Source: Pseudomonas sp. 8AS (GTDB lineage: Bacteria; Pseudomonadota; Gammaproteobacteria; Pseudomonadales; Pseudomonadaceae). Taken from it: a stretch of 64,000 bases of DNA. Below, one piece after another: positions 8,794 to 17,128 of the stretch; positions within the stretch are counted from its first letter, which is position 1, and every line of letters begins with the position of its first letter. A program made the position numbers and the translations under genes. The notes under the pieces are model-generated. The model was not told the DNA's origin and did no database searches. It saw only the letters and a list, made by a program, of their open reading frames with translations. The DNA is taken from assembly GCF_902506505.1 (NCBI RefSeq), contig NZ_LR733406.1:2690228-2754227 (forward strand), in the 5' to 3' direction.

Positions 8794-9231
8794 ATGTCCC
8801 TTTCCATCCTTGCCCGCGGTGCGCGCCTGCGTGAGCGCCTCCTCTCCGACGCCGCAGACCTTCGTATCACCGGCTTCCAGTCGCCTGCTGACGACGAGAA
8901 GGAAGAGGGGCTTTCCCTCGACCGTCTCACTGGCCTGGGCGCGCCGCATATCTGGGGTGTGCAGGTGCTGGATGACACGCTGCTCGGGTTCGGCATTTTT
9001 CCGGGTGACCGCTTGATTGTGAACCGTGCTGCCGGCCACCTGGAGGGAAGGCTAGTGGTGGTTGATCTGGGAGGCGAGGGCTACCGCGTGCGGCTGGTGG
9101 CGCGGGATCTGTTCGGCGGTCTGTGGCTGAGGGCTGCCGACCCGGTGGTGCCGGATGTGCAGCTGGATGGTGAAGAGCCTATCGAGGTGTGGGGCGTGGT
9201 GAGCTGGGTGGTCAGCCACGTTGCGCCATGA
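8794..9231 (+). CDS. UmuD-like protein with altered catalytic residues
   Basis: The 145-residue protein aligns along the length of UmuD (139 residues): GFQSPADDEKEEGLSLDRL matches the segment after the UmuD cleavage site, and GIFPGDRLIVNRA matches GISDGDLLIVDSA. The residues needed for LexA-type self-cleavage are changed. The Cys24-Gly25 cleavage bond aligns with Thr26-Gly27. The nucleophile Ser60 of GDSM aligns with Thr62 in DDTL. The Lys97 region reads GYRVRLV with no lysine at all. It may therefore act in uncleaved form, or use threonine in a slower reaction. It follows a LexA box and overlaps the umuC start by four bases, so it probably partners that polymerase subunit. Confidence 0.75.
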   Translation: MSLSILARGARLRERLLSDAADLRITGFQSPADDEKEEGLSLDRLTGLGAPHIWGVQVLDDTLLGFGIFPGDRLIVNRAAGHLEGRLVVVDLGGEGYRVRLVARDLFGGLWLRAADPVVPDVQLDGEEPIEVWGVVSWVVSHVAP

Positions 9232-10502
9232 GCGGTACCGGGCGCGTGTTCGCGCTAATCGACTGCAATTCCTTCTACTGCAGCTGCGAGCGTATCTGCC
9301 AGCCGGAGCTGAAGCGCCGGCCGTTGGTAGTGCTTTCGAACAACGACGGCTGCGTGATCGCCCGATCGGCGGAGGCGAAGGTGCTGGGCATTGGCATGGG
9401 CGCCGCCTACTACCAGGTGCGCGAGCAAATGCGCCGGCATGGTGTGGTGGCACGCTCCAGCAACTACACCCTGTATGCCGACATCAGCAACCGCGTGATG
9501 CGGGTTATGGCCGAGGAACTGGCCGGCATTGAGGTGTATTCCATCGATGAGGCCTGGGGCGACATGACCGGCATCGCCGATATCGAGGCACACGGCCGGC
9601 ACATCCGGCAGCGCCTGGCGCGTGAGATTGGCATGCCGGTGGGGGTCGGAGTCAGCACCACCAAAACCCTGGCGAAGTTGGCCAACTGGGCCGCGAAGAA
9701 GTGGAAGGGCACCGGCGGTGTGCTCGATCTGACCTCCCCGGCCCGGCAGGAGAAGCTGCTGCGCATAGCACCGGTGAGCGAGGTGTGGGGCGTTGGCCAT
9801 CGCTCGGCGGCCAAGTTGGCGGCGCTAAATATCACCACCGCGTGGGATCTGGCCCAGTTCGATATCGGTACGCTGCGCAAAACCTTCGGCGTGACCATGG
9901 AGCGCACCGCGCGCGAGCTGGGTGGCATCAGTTGCATCGGCTTCAACGAGGGGCCAGCACCAAAAGAGGCCATCTGCTCAAGCAAGATGTTCGGCGTGCG
10001 CCAGACGGAGCTGGCGCCGATTCGCGAGGCGCTGGCCGCCTACGTGAGCCGGGCGGCGGAGAAGTTGCGTAGCCAGACCTCGTTGTGCAGCACCATCCAG
10101 GTGGGCCTACAAACCCAGCTGGCAGACCTTAGGGGGCTGCGCTACGCCAATGCAGTTACCCTGGCACTGCCAGTGCCGACAGACGACACACGCGAGATCC
10201 TGGCGCTCGCCCAGCAAGGGCTGACGCAGATATATCGCCCCGGCTACCCATATTCGAAATGCTCCATCTTGCTGATGGGCCTAAGCCGGCGCGGCGAGCT
10301 GACGCCAGACCTGTTCTCGCCGGCGCCACGCCGCGGAGCTGAGCGGCTGATGGCGGTGGTCGACCAAATCAATCAGAAGGAAGGACGAGGCACCGTGCGT
10401 ATCGGCAGCGTGCCTGCTGCACCGGCCTGGGCTATGCGCAGAGAAATGCTCAGCCAGCGCTACACGACGCGCTGGGAAGAGGTGATTGGGGTACGTGGAT
10501 AG
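9228..10502 (+). CDS. umuC: UmuC-like Y-family DNA polymerase (Pol V subunit)
   Basis: This is a 424-residue Y-family translesion polymerase, close to the 422 residues of E. coli UmuC. Active-site motifs are intact: ALIDCNSFY with the first metal-binding Asp12, and YSIDEAWGD with Asp107-Glu108. NNDGCVIARSAEAKVLGI forms the finger segment. A DLFSP near the C-terminus could be a degenerate clamp-binding motif. The ATG at 9228 overlaps the umuD-like stop codon (ATGA), showing translational coupling. The SOS box at 8759 controls the pair. The expected role is error-prone bypass of lesions. Whether it works with the altered UmuD-like partner or the host UmuD is open. Confidence 0.92.
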   Translation: MSGTGRVFALIDCNSFYCSCERICQPELKRRPLVVLSNNDGCVIARSAEAKVLGIGMGAAYYQVREQMRRHGVVARSSNYTLYADISNRVMRVMAEELAGIEVYSIDEAWGDMTGIADIEAHGRHIRQRLAREIGMPVGVGVSTTKTLAKLANWAAKKWKGTGGVLDLTSPARQEKLLRIAPVSEVWGVGHRSAAKLAALNITTAWDLAQFDIGTLRKTFGVTMERTARELGGISCIGFNEGPAPKEAICSSKMFGVRQTELAPIREALAAYVSRAAEKLRSQTSLCSTIQVGLQTQLADLRGLRYANAVTLALPVPTDDTREILALAQQGLTQIYRPGYPYSKCSILLMGLSRRGELTPDLFSPAPRRGAERLMAVVDQINQKEGRGTVRIGSVPAAPAWAMRREMLSQRYTTRWEEVIGVRG

Positions 10503-10589
10503 TTGAAATTTGGTGTCTGCCCTCGGTCATATACGGTCTTCCGCCAGTGACTGTTTCCGCCAGAGGCACTGCTTTCTCTGGGGATTACC

Positions 10590-10970
10590 TCACGACTGCG
10601 CGGTTGGGCGAGGCTCGCGTACGTACAGATCAGAACGCTCATCGATTTTTCCAAGTCGGACTAGACGTGCAGCAATCCCACCCTTGCTGCGCTCATGAGT
10701 TATTGACATCTGTTCGATTGAAGCGCCGCTTTCAAACTCTGCGATCAGCCGTTGCTCTTCGTCGACAGTCCACGGCTTTCCTGCTTGCCCGCCGGAACTG
10801 GGTTTTTGAAGTTTGACTGGATCAGTGTCGAGAGCTTGTGCAGCCAGGAACAGCGCCCTTATCACGTCAGGTGAGTTCACCACATGATTTCCAGGCAAAA
10901 TTTCGCCGGTGACGGGATCTACGCCGTTGGCGAGGAGCTCGAGAATACGCTTGGCTTCCTTCGGTGACAC
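10590..10970 (-). CDS. Small protein with a SANT/Myb-like helix-turn-helix
   Basis: This is a 126-residue protein. The N-terminus ILELLANGVDPVTGEILP recurs in many island-encoded proteins. Residues about 66-108 (KPWTVDEEQRLIAEF, then GGIAARLVRLGKI) have the pattern of a SANT/Myb-like DNA-binding fold. A GTG start at 10970 with GGAGG eight bases upstream is well supported. It is convergent with umuC. A DNA-binding or recombination-accessory role is possible, but no specific function can be assigned. Confidence 0.6.
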   Translation of the reverse strand: MSPKEAKRILELLANGVDPVTGEILPGNHVVNSPDVIRALFLAAQALDTDPVKLQKPSSGGQAGKPWTVDEEQRLIAEFESGASIEQMSITHERSKGGIAARLVRLGKIDERSDLYVREPRPTAQS

Positions 10971-11057
10971 GTGAAAGGCCTCCTACGAGGTGTAAGGTTG
11001 GGTGTCAGTGGCGGCCAGCGAAGTTTGTGTGTGCGCTTAAGGCAGGCACACTCAAGG

Positions 11058-12302
11058 TTAGCCTTTCTGCCACAGCTGACTCATGGGGACTGCAAAGGCG
11101 TTCGGTATATCCGCCAACGGGAGGGTGCTGGTGCCTGTGTACAGCAGGATGCCGCCCTGCCAGCTACTACCAGCTTGTTCGGCCAGTCGTGCCAGACCTC
11201 GAGCATCGCGCCCCTGTATGGAGGCGGACTTTTTCACTTCCACTCCCCAGAGGCGGTCATCCTGTTCGATGACTAAATCCACTTCGAGCTGGTCTTTGTC
11301 GCGGTAATGGGAGAAGCGCAATTCGCTGTCACACCACCCGGACTGGCAGATCAGTTGCTGTACGACAAAGCTTTCCAGCATCCCGCCAAAGGCGTTATCG
11401 GGCTTGTTCCAATCGGCTGCCTTCAGGCCAGTGAGTGCGCTACCCAGGCCTGAGTCGATGATGTGGATCTTGGGGGACTTGATCAGTCGTTTGGCTGCAT
11501 TGCGGTGCCATGCCGGCAGCGTGCGTACCAGGAACAACCGCTCCAGCACTGACAGGTAGCGACTGATAGTGTCGCGCTGCAGACCGATGTCCTGCATCAG
11601 ATTGCTGATGTTGATTAGGTTGCCGGTGCGCAGGGCGATGAGTTGGAGCAGGCGCAGCAGTTCATCTCCGTCGCGGATGTTGGCGATGTCCTGCACATCC
11701 CGCTGAATAATGGCATTCAGGTATTGGCGGTACCACTGGCGGGCACGCGCCTCCGTTCTGGTGTTCGGCTCGGGGTAGCCACCGCCTACGACCGCTTCGG
11801 CAATGCCGGTCACAGGGGGCTGAACTCCCGTGATGGCGGGCTTGATCTGGTTGGTCAGCAGGGCTTCCAGGAGCGAGAAGGCGCTATGGTGTTTTTCCTG
11901 CTCCGAGAGCGGGTTGAGATAGATCACCTCCATTCGTCCTGCGAGCGACTCCTGCACGTTGGGCAACAGCAGCAGATTGGCCGACCCGGTCAGAATGAAG
12001 CGACCAGGGCGACGATCATTGTCGACCGAGAGTTTGATCGCGGTCAGCAACTCGGGAACGCGTTGTACTTCATCGAGTATCACCCGGTCCGGAAGACCTG
12101 CCACAAACCCCAGTGGGTCATAGCGGGCGGCAGCCAGCATTGTGTTGTCGTCGAAGGAGACATAGGTGCGTCCTGGCTCCAGCTGGCGAGCTAGGGTGGT
12201 TTTGCCGACCTGGCGTGGGCCAAGGATGCACACGACAGGCGTGTCGCTGAGGGCATCGAGCACCTGTTGCTGCAGATAACGAGGGTGAAGGGTCGTAGTC
12301 AC
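11058..12302 (-). CDS. AAA ATPase with DUF4143 domain
   Basis: This 414-residue protein belongs to the AAA_14/DUF4143 group. Walker A is GPRQVGKTT near the N-terminus, Walker B is RVILDEVQ, and LTGSAN is the sensor motif. The C-terminal DUF4143 region carries EVDLVIEQ...WGVEVKKS, which resembles a nuclease-like fold (Asp, then Glu-x-Lys). The start is taken at a GTG at 12302 because the encoded MTTTLHPRYL begins the family homology. A TTG at 12329 would add nine residues. Family members are common, mobile and of unknown role. The gene stands alone. Confidence 0.85.
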   Translation of the reverse strand: MTTTLHPRYLQQQVLDALSDTPVVCILGPRQVGKTTLARQLEPGRTYVSFDDNTMLAAARYDPLGFVAGLPDRVILDEVQRVPELLTAIKLSVDNDRRPGRFILTGSANLLLLPNVQESLAGRMEVIYLNPLSEQEKHHSAFSLLEALLTNQIKPAITGVQPPVTGIAEAVVGGGYPEPNTRTEARARQWYRQYLNAIIQRDVQDIANIRDGDELLRLLQLIALRTGNLINISNLMQDIGLQRDTISRYLSVLERLFLVRTLPAWHRNAAKRLIKSPKIHIIDSGLGSALTGLKAADWNKPDNAFGGMLESFVVQQLICQSGWCDSELRFSHYRDKDQLEVDLVIEQDDRLWGVEVKKSASIQGRDARGLARLAEQAGSSWQGGILLYTGTSTLPLADIPNAFAVPMSQLWQKG

Positions 12303-12546
12303 AGGGCTACCTGATCGGTATGGGTTCAATGGGCGCAGTGTAGGATCGGTGCTCTTGACCGTCTACCTTCATGGTTGTTGATCGTCTATTTTAATATTTA
12401 TATTCCGTCCAAATTAATGATTGGACTGCGTCTATCTTTTATTTTTGCGGTTTGGGTGCGATGTGGGGGGGGCTTCAGTAGGGGCTTTCTAGCTGTGCTC
12501 ATTGAGTGCATTCCCCGCCGGGGTGATGAGCGCCCAAAGGGGGCGG

Positions 12547-13117
12547 CTAGCCCCAGAAGTTGTTGCAGATCCGCTGCACGGCGGCGTTGGCCGCTCGACG
12601 ATCAAATAGCTCGGGATCGAACTTTCCGCCCGCCCAATCGAGTGCGCTGCGGCCTTCTTCACTGCTTGGTTGCTGGATGCTGTCCAGGAAGTGCTGATAC
12701 GCCGACATCTTCGGGTGGGCAGGCGCGGGCACCATCGAGTACCTCACACCAGCTGCCGGTGAAGTCTCAGGGCTCAACGGCCTCTACAGCAATCACGTGC
12801 TGCCAGCTATCACCGAAGTCGTAGAGATAGCGCAGCCGGCCTGCTTCTTTCAACACGCGGCGCAGTTTGGTTTTACGGTCATCCAGCGCGTCGTCATACA
12901 TGTCCATGAACTCAGCATCCAGTGGCATGAAGCGACTGACGCCATCGCTGAACTCATGGAGATGGCTGCTATGCCAGCCAAAGGCAGCCTGGATGAAGTG
13001 GTGCAGCTTGCGCAGCGTGCAGTCGCCGGTCACGCGGAGGCGCCGCCATATCGGTGGGTTGAAGTGAAGCGGTTCCAGTTGGATATGCAGGGTGTACAGC
13101 AAGGGTTGGGTGGCCAT
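12547..13117 (-). pseudogene. Broken plasmid pRiA4b ORF-3-like gene
   Basis: From 13117 leftwards the frame gives 116 residues with typical family features (LHIQLEPLHFNPPIWRRLRV, then LYDFGDSWQHVI), ending at a stop near 12767. The homology then continues in other frames: ETSPAAGVRY in a second frame, DGARACPPEDVG back in the first, and YQHFLDSI to AVQRI in the second again, down to 12547. Three frame changes are needed to restore a family protein of about 190 residues, so the gene is decayed. The two open fragments overlap at 12767-12777 and should not be read as separate genes. Confidence 0.75.
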
Positions 13118-13214
13118 GTGAATTCCGTCAGTTCAGTCGTGCTGCCAGGGCTGTAGACCATCTAGGGGCGTGCACGACCTTCAGGGTTGCATAGCTGGTG
13201 CCGATTCTTCGCAG

Positions 13215-13420
13215 CTACTTGGCGCTGGCATGTAGAGTGGTCCACTGGCAGATCTGGGCTTTGCCCGTCAGCAGAATCTTGCTGGCTCCCTGGATATTGA
13301 TCTCTAGGTTAGGATCGCTGCCCTGGCCGATGATCGCCATGCTCTTGATGGCAAAGTCTTCCAGCAAGAGAAGAGGTCTTGCGACATCTCATGCACTTCA
13401 ATGCCGTTAAGGTTGCTCAT
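13215..13420 (-). pseudogene. Short frameshifted gene of unknown function
   Basis: An ATG at 13420 overlaps the end of the upstream 285-residue gene and opens MSNLNGIEVHEMSQDLFS. The protein-like signal then moves by one frame, continuing as LEDFAIKSMAIIGQGSDP and later KILLTGKAQICQWTTLHASAK to a stop at 13215. The coding-like composition on both sides and the overlap with the upstream stop suggest a once intact gene of about 67 codons with one frameshift. I do not recognise the family. Confidence 0.35.
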
Positions 13421-14264
13421 CAGGGCCGGCTCCCTGTTCATTGGATGAATCCGTCTCGTTGGCAGGAGATGCCCAATCCTGCTGTCGCTGAAGAAAAGAC
13501 AGGCGCTGGTCGAAGGTTAAATCGGCATTTGTTTTAGCATTCTGAGAATTAATTTGGTCGCTGGGGGTTGAGTCAGTATCGACCTTGTCTTTTACTGCTT
13601 TCTTGTATGACAAAAAAGCATCCTTTACTAAGCCTTTCTTGCTCAGGGAATTGTCAATAAAGTTGTCGGCCATAAAAGAAAAGAGCGGGTATTTTTTATT
13701 GATATATGATTGAAGTCTCTGCTCGCAGTCTCGGATTACATCTTCTTTAGATTTCCAAGTCGAGCCTTCTTTGATGGGACCTGATTGTATGTATCTAAAG
13801 AGCTCGAGGTAGGCATCTTCTCTTATGGCCTTTCCAGTCTCTCCACCTTTAATGCGGCCGTTGTAGGGCGCATTTATAGTTTCCATGCATGCGCGCCACC
13901 CATCAAATCGACCAAGCTCATGTGCCGATCTCATGGCAAGTAGTCCAGCGGCACCATGATTGCCTTTATAGTACTCGTGCTCTGCTCCCATAAGGTAAAG
14001 CATTGCATGGAAAAATCGCTCTTTTAGTTCGATGCTTCCGGACTGCCGAATGTCAGGGGTCCAGCAGCGAAGTATTTTGTCCTCGGCGATAGGGCCGTCT
14101 TCTTTAAGAAGCTTTCTACACTCTCTTTCAAAATAAGAAAAAATTTCTTCCCGCCAATAGGATTTAAAAATACTCCGTAATTCAATCTCGAGCTGTTTTA
14201 GTCCACCACTCAGTCCGAGTCCCTTTACTGCATTAATGGATTCATAAGCATCCATGCGGATCAC
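13407..14264 (-). CDS. Hypothetical protein of an AT-rich island block
   Basis: The 285-residue protein matches no family I know. It is mostly helical and rich in charged residues. It has an SAHELGRFDGWRACMETINAP segment in the middle and a disordered, Ser/Asn/Gln-rich C-terminal tail from about residue 230. The gene is clearly more AT-rich than the flanking island genes. It lies 94 bp after the YfjI-like gene on the same strand, so it is probably in the same transcript as the AlpA and YfjI-like genes. A structural or replication accessory role in that module is possible but not shown. Confidence 0.65.
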   Translation of the reverse strand: MIRMDAYESINAVKGLGLSGGLKQLEIELRSIFKSYWREEIFSYFERECRKLLKEDGPIAEDKILRCWTPDIRQSGSIELKERFFHAMLYLMGAEHEYYKGNHGAAGLLAMRSAHELGRFDGWRACMETINAPYNGRIKGGETGKAIREDAYLELFRYIQSGPIKEGSTWKSKEDVIRDCEQRLQSYINKKYPLFSFMADNFIDNSLSKKGLVKDAFLSYKKAVKDKVDTDSTPSDQINSQNAKTNADLTFDQRLSFLQRQQDWASPANETDSSNEQGAGPDEQP

Positions 14265-14358
14265 CTCGAGTCGGCATGTCGAGAAAAATTATTTAATAAA
14301 AAGCCAGAGGCAGCAAGTGCATGGCTTTGGGTCAATATAGTGCTGCGGTCTGGATAAA

Positions 14359-15831
14359 TCAATTTAGAAGTATGATCTTTGCCTTGCCTTCGGTAATGAT
14401 TCGTATCAGTTTGTCATTTTCAAGCTTATCGTAAATCAACTCTAAGTATTTTGGGTCTCCCCTGAGTCTGGAAGGGCAGTGTCGGCCAATATATGTTCTG
14501 TCAAATCTTCTGGAGCTGTTTTCATCATATTTCGACCGTAGCCATGCGTGCAGCTCACTTGCATCATTTTCTAGTTTCGCTTCTGGACTAAACATTCTTT
14601 CGAATTGACGAGAGAACCAATATCCCAGCTCGATTGAAGCCCGCATTGTGGTTTCAGAAACGTCGCCTTCGCGTCCTTCAAACACGTGAAAATTTACTGC
14701 AAGCCTAATCATAATTTCCGCAAGCTTTGAGGCATGATCAGGTGCCCAAGAATAACGCCCACCTTCCAGTATTTGTTTTTCTATTTCATTCCGGGTTTCT
14801 ATCCATATTTCGGCAGCCCGATCCGACAAGCGAATCTCTTCACGAGCAAAGCTGCCGCGAGAGAATTTTTCTACATAGGACTTGTAAAGCTCAACGGTTC
14901 TTGCTCTAAACCGTTCGCAAGCTGTCCAGCTCTGCTCAAGTCCGTCAAAAATTCTAGTACCCTGCGTGCTTTTAGAATTAACAAATAAGCACCTTGCAGA
15001 GAAGCCAGTTCCTCTTGCTGTCTCGCCGCGTGTATTTTCGAATTTTTTTAGTACGGATGGTTGAAACATATAACATAAAGTAATTCTTGCATTGGCCAGG
15101 TAGTATGATTCCCGAGTGGCTCGCTCAACCCTAACGCCATCACCACTTGTGACGGAGTTTATTTTGTCAACGTTGCGGAAAGAACTGCCGTTGACTATTC
15201 CTGATGCCTCGCTCGATATCCATCCGATAGACTGCAGCCCACCATTCATATTTCCATATAGGGCTGGTTCTGTGGTGTCTTCGTAAAGGAAGCCGGCCTT
15301 CATCGGTTCTTTGGGTTCTTTTGAATAATGATCAGCTATTACCTCTAAGATGCTGTCAGTGTTATCACCGATTTTAATCAATCTTCTTAACTCGGATTTA
15401 TGAGCTTTTAAAATCTCCGACCATATATCATGTGCATATCTGAATTTTTTTAATTCAACATCTCTGTTGGCTAGGATTTCTTTTTGGTAGTCAAATAATC
15501 CCCCTCCCATTTTATTTAGGCATGGTGTTTTACCCTCTCCAGATCCGGCGACTGCTATGGATAAAAGTGATGTGGGAAATATGTTTCCAAGTGGTGACCG
15601 TGCATCGTATAGTCCTTGAACAGACAGTGATATAAAGGTAATTGCTGAGACAAGTGCTAGGTCTTTTGGGTTTTTAAGATTCCTAACACATTCTTCAATT
15701 GCCTCTGATGTTATTTCAAAGGGCAGTGCAGGTATAGGGTCATCAATTAAGTGCCTATTGCTTGCCTCTTTTGGCCCAAGTGGAGCATCGTTCCAAGACG
15801 GCTGTGGTGCGGCCCTCTTATAGTCGATCAT
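14359..15831 (-). CDS. YfjI-like DUF3987 family ATPase
   Basis: This 490-residue protein carries Walker A AGSGEGKT at 95-102 and a later acidic segment (LYEDTTEPALYGNM near 185), as in DUF3987/YfjI proteins. That family is related to primase-helicase and RepA-type ATPases and is typical of cryptic prophages and satellites. The start codon overlaps the AlpA-like stop by four bases, so the two are translated together. The inferred role is replication or mobilisation of the element. Its composition is AT-rich, with rare-codon use unlike the core genes on the right. Confidence 0.75.
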   Translation of the reverse strand: MIDYKRAAPQPSWNDAPLGPKEASNRHLIDDPIPALPFEITSEAIEECVRNLKNPKDLALVSAITFISLSVQGLYDARSPLGNIFPTSLLSIAVAGSGEGKTPCLNKMGGGLFDYQKEILANRDVELKKFRYAHDIWSEILKAHKSELRRLIKIGDNTDSILEVIADHYSKEPKEPMKAGFLYEDTTEPALYGNMNGGLQSIGWISSEASGIVNGSSFRNVDKINSVTSGDGVRVERATRESYYLANARITLCYMFQPSVLKKFENTRGETARGTGFSARCLFVNSKSTQGTRIFDGLEQSWTACERFRARTVELYKSYVEKFSRGSFAREEIRLSDRAAEIWIETRNEIEKQILEGGRYSWAPDHASKLAEIMIRLAVNFHVFEGREGDVSETTMRASIELGYWFSRQFERMFSPEAKLENDASELHAWLRSKYDENSSRRFDRTYIGRHCPSRLRGDPKYLELIYDKLENDKLIRIITEGKAKIILLN

Positions 15832-16052
15832 CGAGCCTCCATTTTTTTCATCTCAACAAATTTAACGACCTCGCGTAGATCCCAGCCCACTGCGTATCCT
15901 CCAATTTTGAATGGTTTTGGAAAGTCGGGATCGAACCACTTTGATTTCGGATCAACCCTCGAGTAAATCGTTGACCTGCTTATTCCAAGCATGTCTTGCA
16001 ATCGCTTCACGCGAATGACCCTCAGTTCCTCGTCGTCAAATTTTTCTTTCAT
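15828..16052 (-). CDS. AlpA-type excisionase/transcriptional regulator
   Basis: The 74-residue protein has a winged-helix/MerR-like AlpA fold: IRVKRLQDMLGISRSTIYSR is the recognition region, followed by FPKPFKIGGYAVGWDLREVVKFV. AlpA proteins regulate integrase expression and help excise elements such as CP4-57. The ATG at 16052 is preceded by GAGGAG with good spacing. A longer TTG-start version would lack its own ribosome binding site. It heads the block containing the YfjI-like gene and the 285-residue gene. Confidence 0.85.
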   Translation of the reverse strand: MKEKFDDEELRVIRVKRLQDMLGISRSTIYSRVDPKSKWFDPDFPKPFKIGGYAVGWDLREVVKFVEMKKMEAR

Positions 16053-16701
16053 AGGGCGTCTCCTCAAGAAGCCCTAAGTTATCTATTCGGCGTTCAGGAA
16101 TTAGTGCGAGCGCTGAGCGATATTTATTTTTAAGCGGTAGGCTTGATTTTTTGTATAAATTCTGGATGTCTCCTCTGGGCGTGTCACCGCATGTGATGGA
16201 TAAGTCTCGGCGTCCAGAGTTCGGCCATGCGTGAAATGCCCTATGACCTCAGCCGAGTGCGGCTGGCTAGGTGATTGCGCGTTTGAGTCGATGCCACGCA
16301 TAGGGGGGGGCTTACCGACAAGCCATTTACCAAGAAGTGGTAAGTGCGCTTCCGGTGTAACTTTCAGAGGGGAGGGCATCAGTCAGCGCTCTTTCGTGTG
16401 AAGAGCGCTGTTGCCTGAGTGCAAGATCAGCTGTATTTGCTCAACGCAGAGCGGCCGCAGGAAAGCACCTTGGTTGGCTCCGCTGGTACGAGCGCTGCGC
16501 CAGAAATCCAACTGCCAACATGGGTGTGGTCCTGGTTGCAGATACGATTTTTTATAACGCTACCCTCAGCTACCTGCTTCCTCAGCTTCTTATGAAGCTG
16601 AGGAAGCAGGCTCTGGAAGTCATTCACTTAATAAAATTCAATTCGTCATTTTTTTGACAACACATAACTGCCATGACATCAGCACCAAGGAGGTTCGTCC
16701 C
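16053..16701. other. Long intergenic region between AlpA-like and zinc-ribbon genes
   Basis: About 650 bp without a convincing gene. It holds a run of eight to nine Gs near 16304-16312, a small inverted repeat (TTACCA, five bases, TGGTAA) near 16327-16343 and the strong hairpin at 16573-16610. The divergent promoters of the AlpA block and of the rightward gene at 16702 must lie here. Confidence 0.5.
16573..16610. repeat. Perfect 17-bp inverted repeat with 4-base loop
   Basis: The arms 16573-16589 and 16594-16610 are exact reverse complements (CCTGCTTCCTCAGCTTC and its complement), separated by TTAT. There is no T-run on either side, so a classical intrinsic terminator is unlikely. It may be an RNA hairpin, an insulating terminator variant, or a recognition site for a replication or excision protein. 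Confidence 0.8.
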
Positions 16702-17031
16702 ATGTCATTGCAGTGTCCTCGCTGTCATTCCCCAAAAGTCGCTTCGTTCCATCACGCCATGAAAGCCGGCGCGACCATCGGCGCTGTCGGTGGCCTCGCC
16801 CGCGGCGTCAGTGCTGCTCTGGCAGGCGGCAAGGCCGGCGCAGCGCTTGGCGTAATCGCCGGGCCAGTCGGCATCACCTTGGGCTCGGTCTCCGGTGCCA
16901 TTCTCGGCGGCCTGGCCGGTGGAGTGGGTGGCTGCGCACTTGGCGCTCAGCTCGGCGAGTCGCTTGACCGCCACGTCCTGGCCCACAACCTCTGCCTGCT
17001 CTGCGGTCACCGCTTCAACCTGCCGGCCTGA
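16702..17031 (+). CDS. Zinc-ribbon/glycine-zipper small protein
   Basis: The 109-residue protein begins with CPRC (residues 4-7) and ends with CLLC just before the C-terminus. The two CxxC pairs could form one zinc ribbon split by a long glycine/alanine-rich segment (residues about 22-85) with glycine-zipper periodicity. Such segments insert into or associate with membranes. The ATG at 16702 follows AAGGAGG with eight-base spacing. It is the first of several rightward island maintenance genes. The function is unknown. Confidence 0.7.
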   Translation: MSLQCPRCHSPKVASFHHAMKAGATIGAVGGLARGVSAALAGGKAGAALGVIAGPVGITLGSVSGAILGGLAGGVGGCALGAQLGESLDRHVLAHNLCLLCGHRFNLPA

Positions 17032-17128
17032 TCCGGCCACCGCTCGCTTCTTCCTTACCCATCACTGATTGCCGGTGCTGCGCCATGCGCGGCGCTTTAT
17101 GCCGGCCTGCACCCAAAGGAAATTCGTC

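Noticed and set aside
16101..16379. Open frame of 92 codons on the minus strand
   Set aside because: No ribosome binding site, unusual composition, and it crosses the G-run and repeats of the intergenic region. I treat it as non-coding.
16427..16627. Open frame of 66 codons on the minus strand
   Set aside because: It is built largely from the 17-bp inverted repeat, so its apparent coding signal comes from the hairpin.
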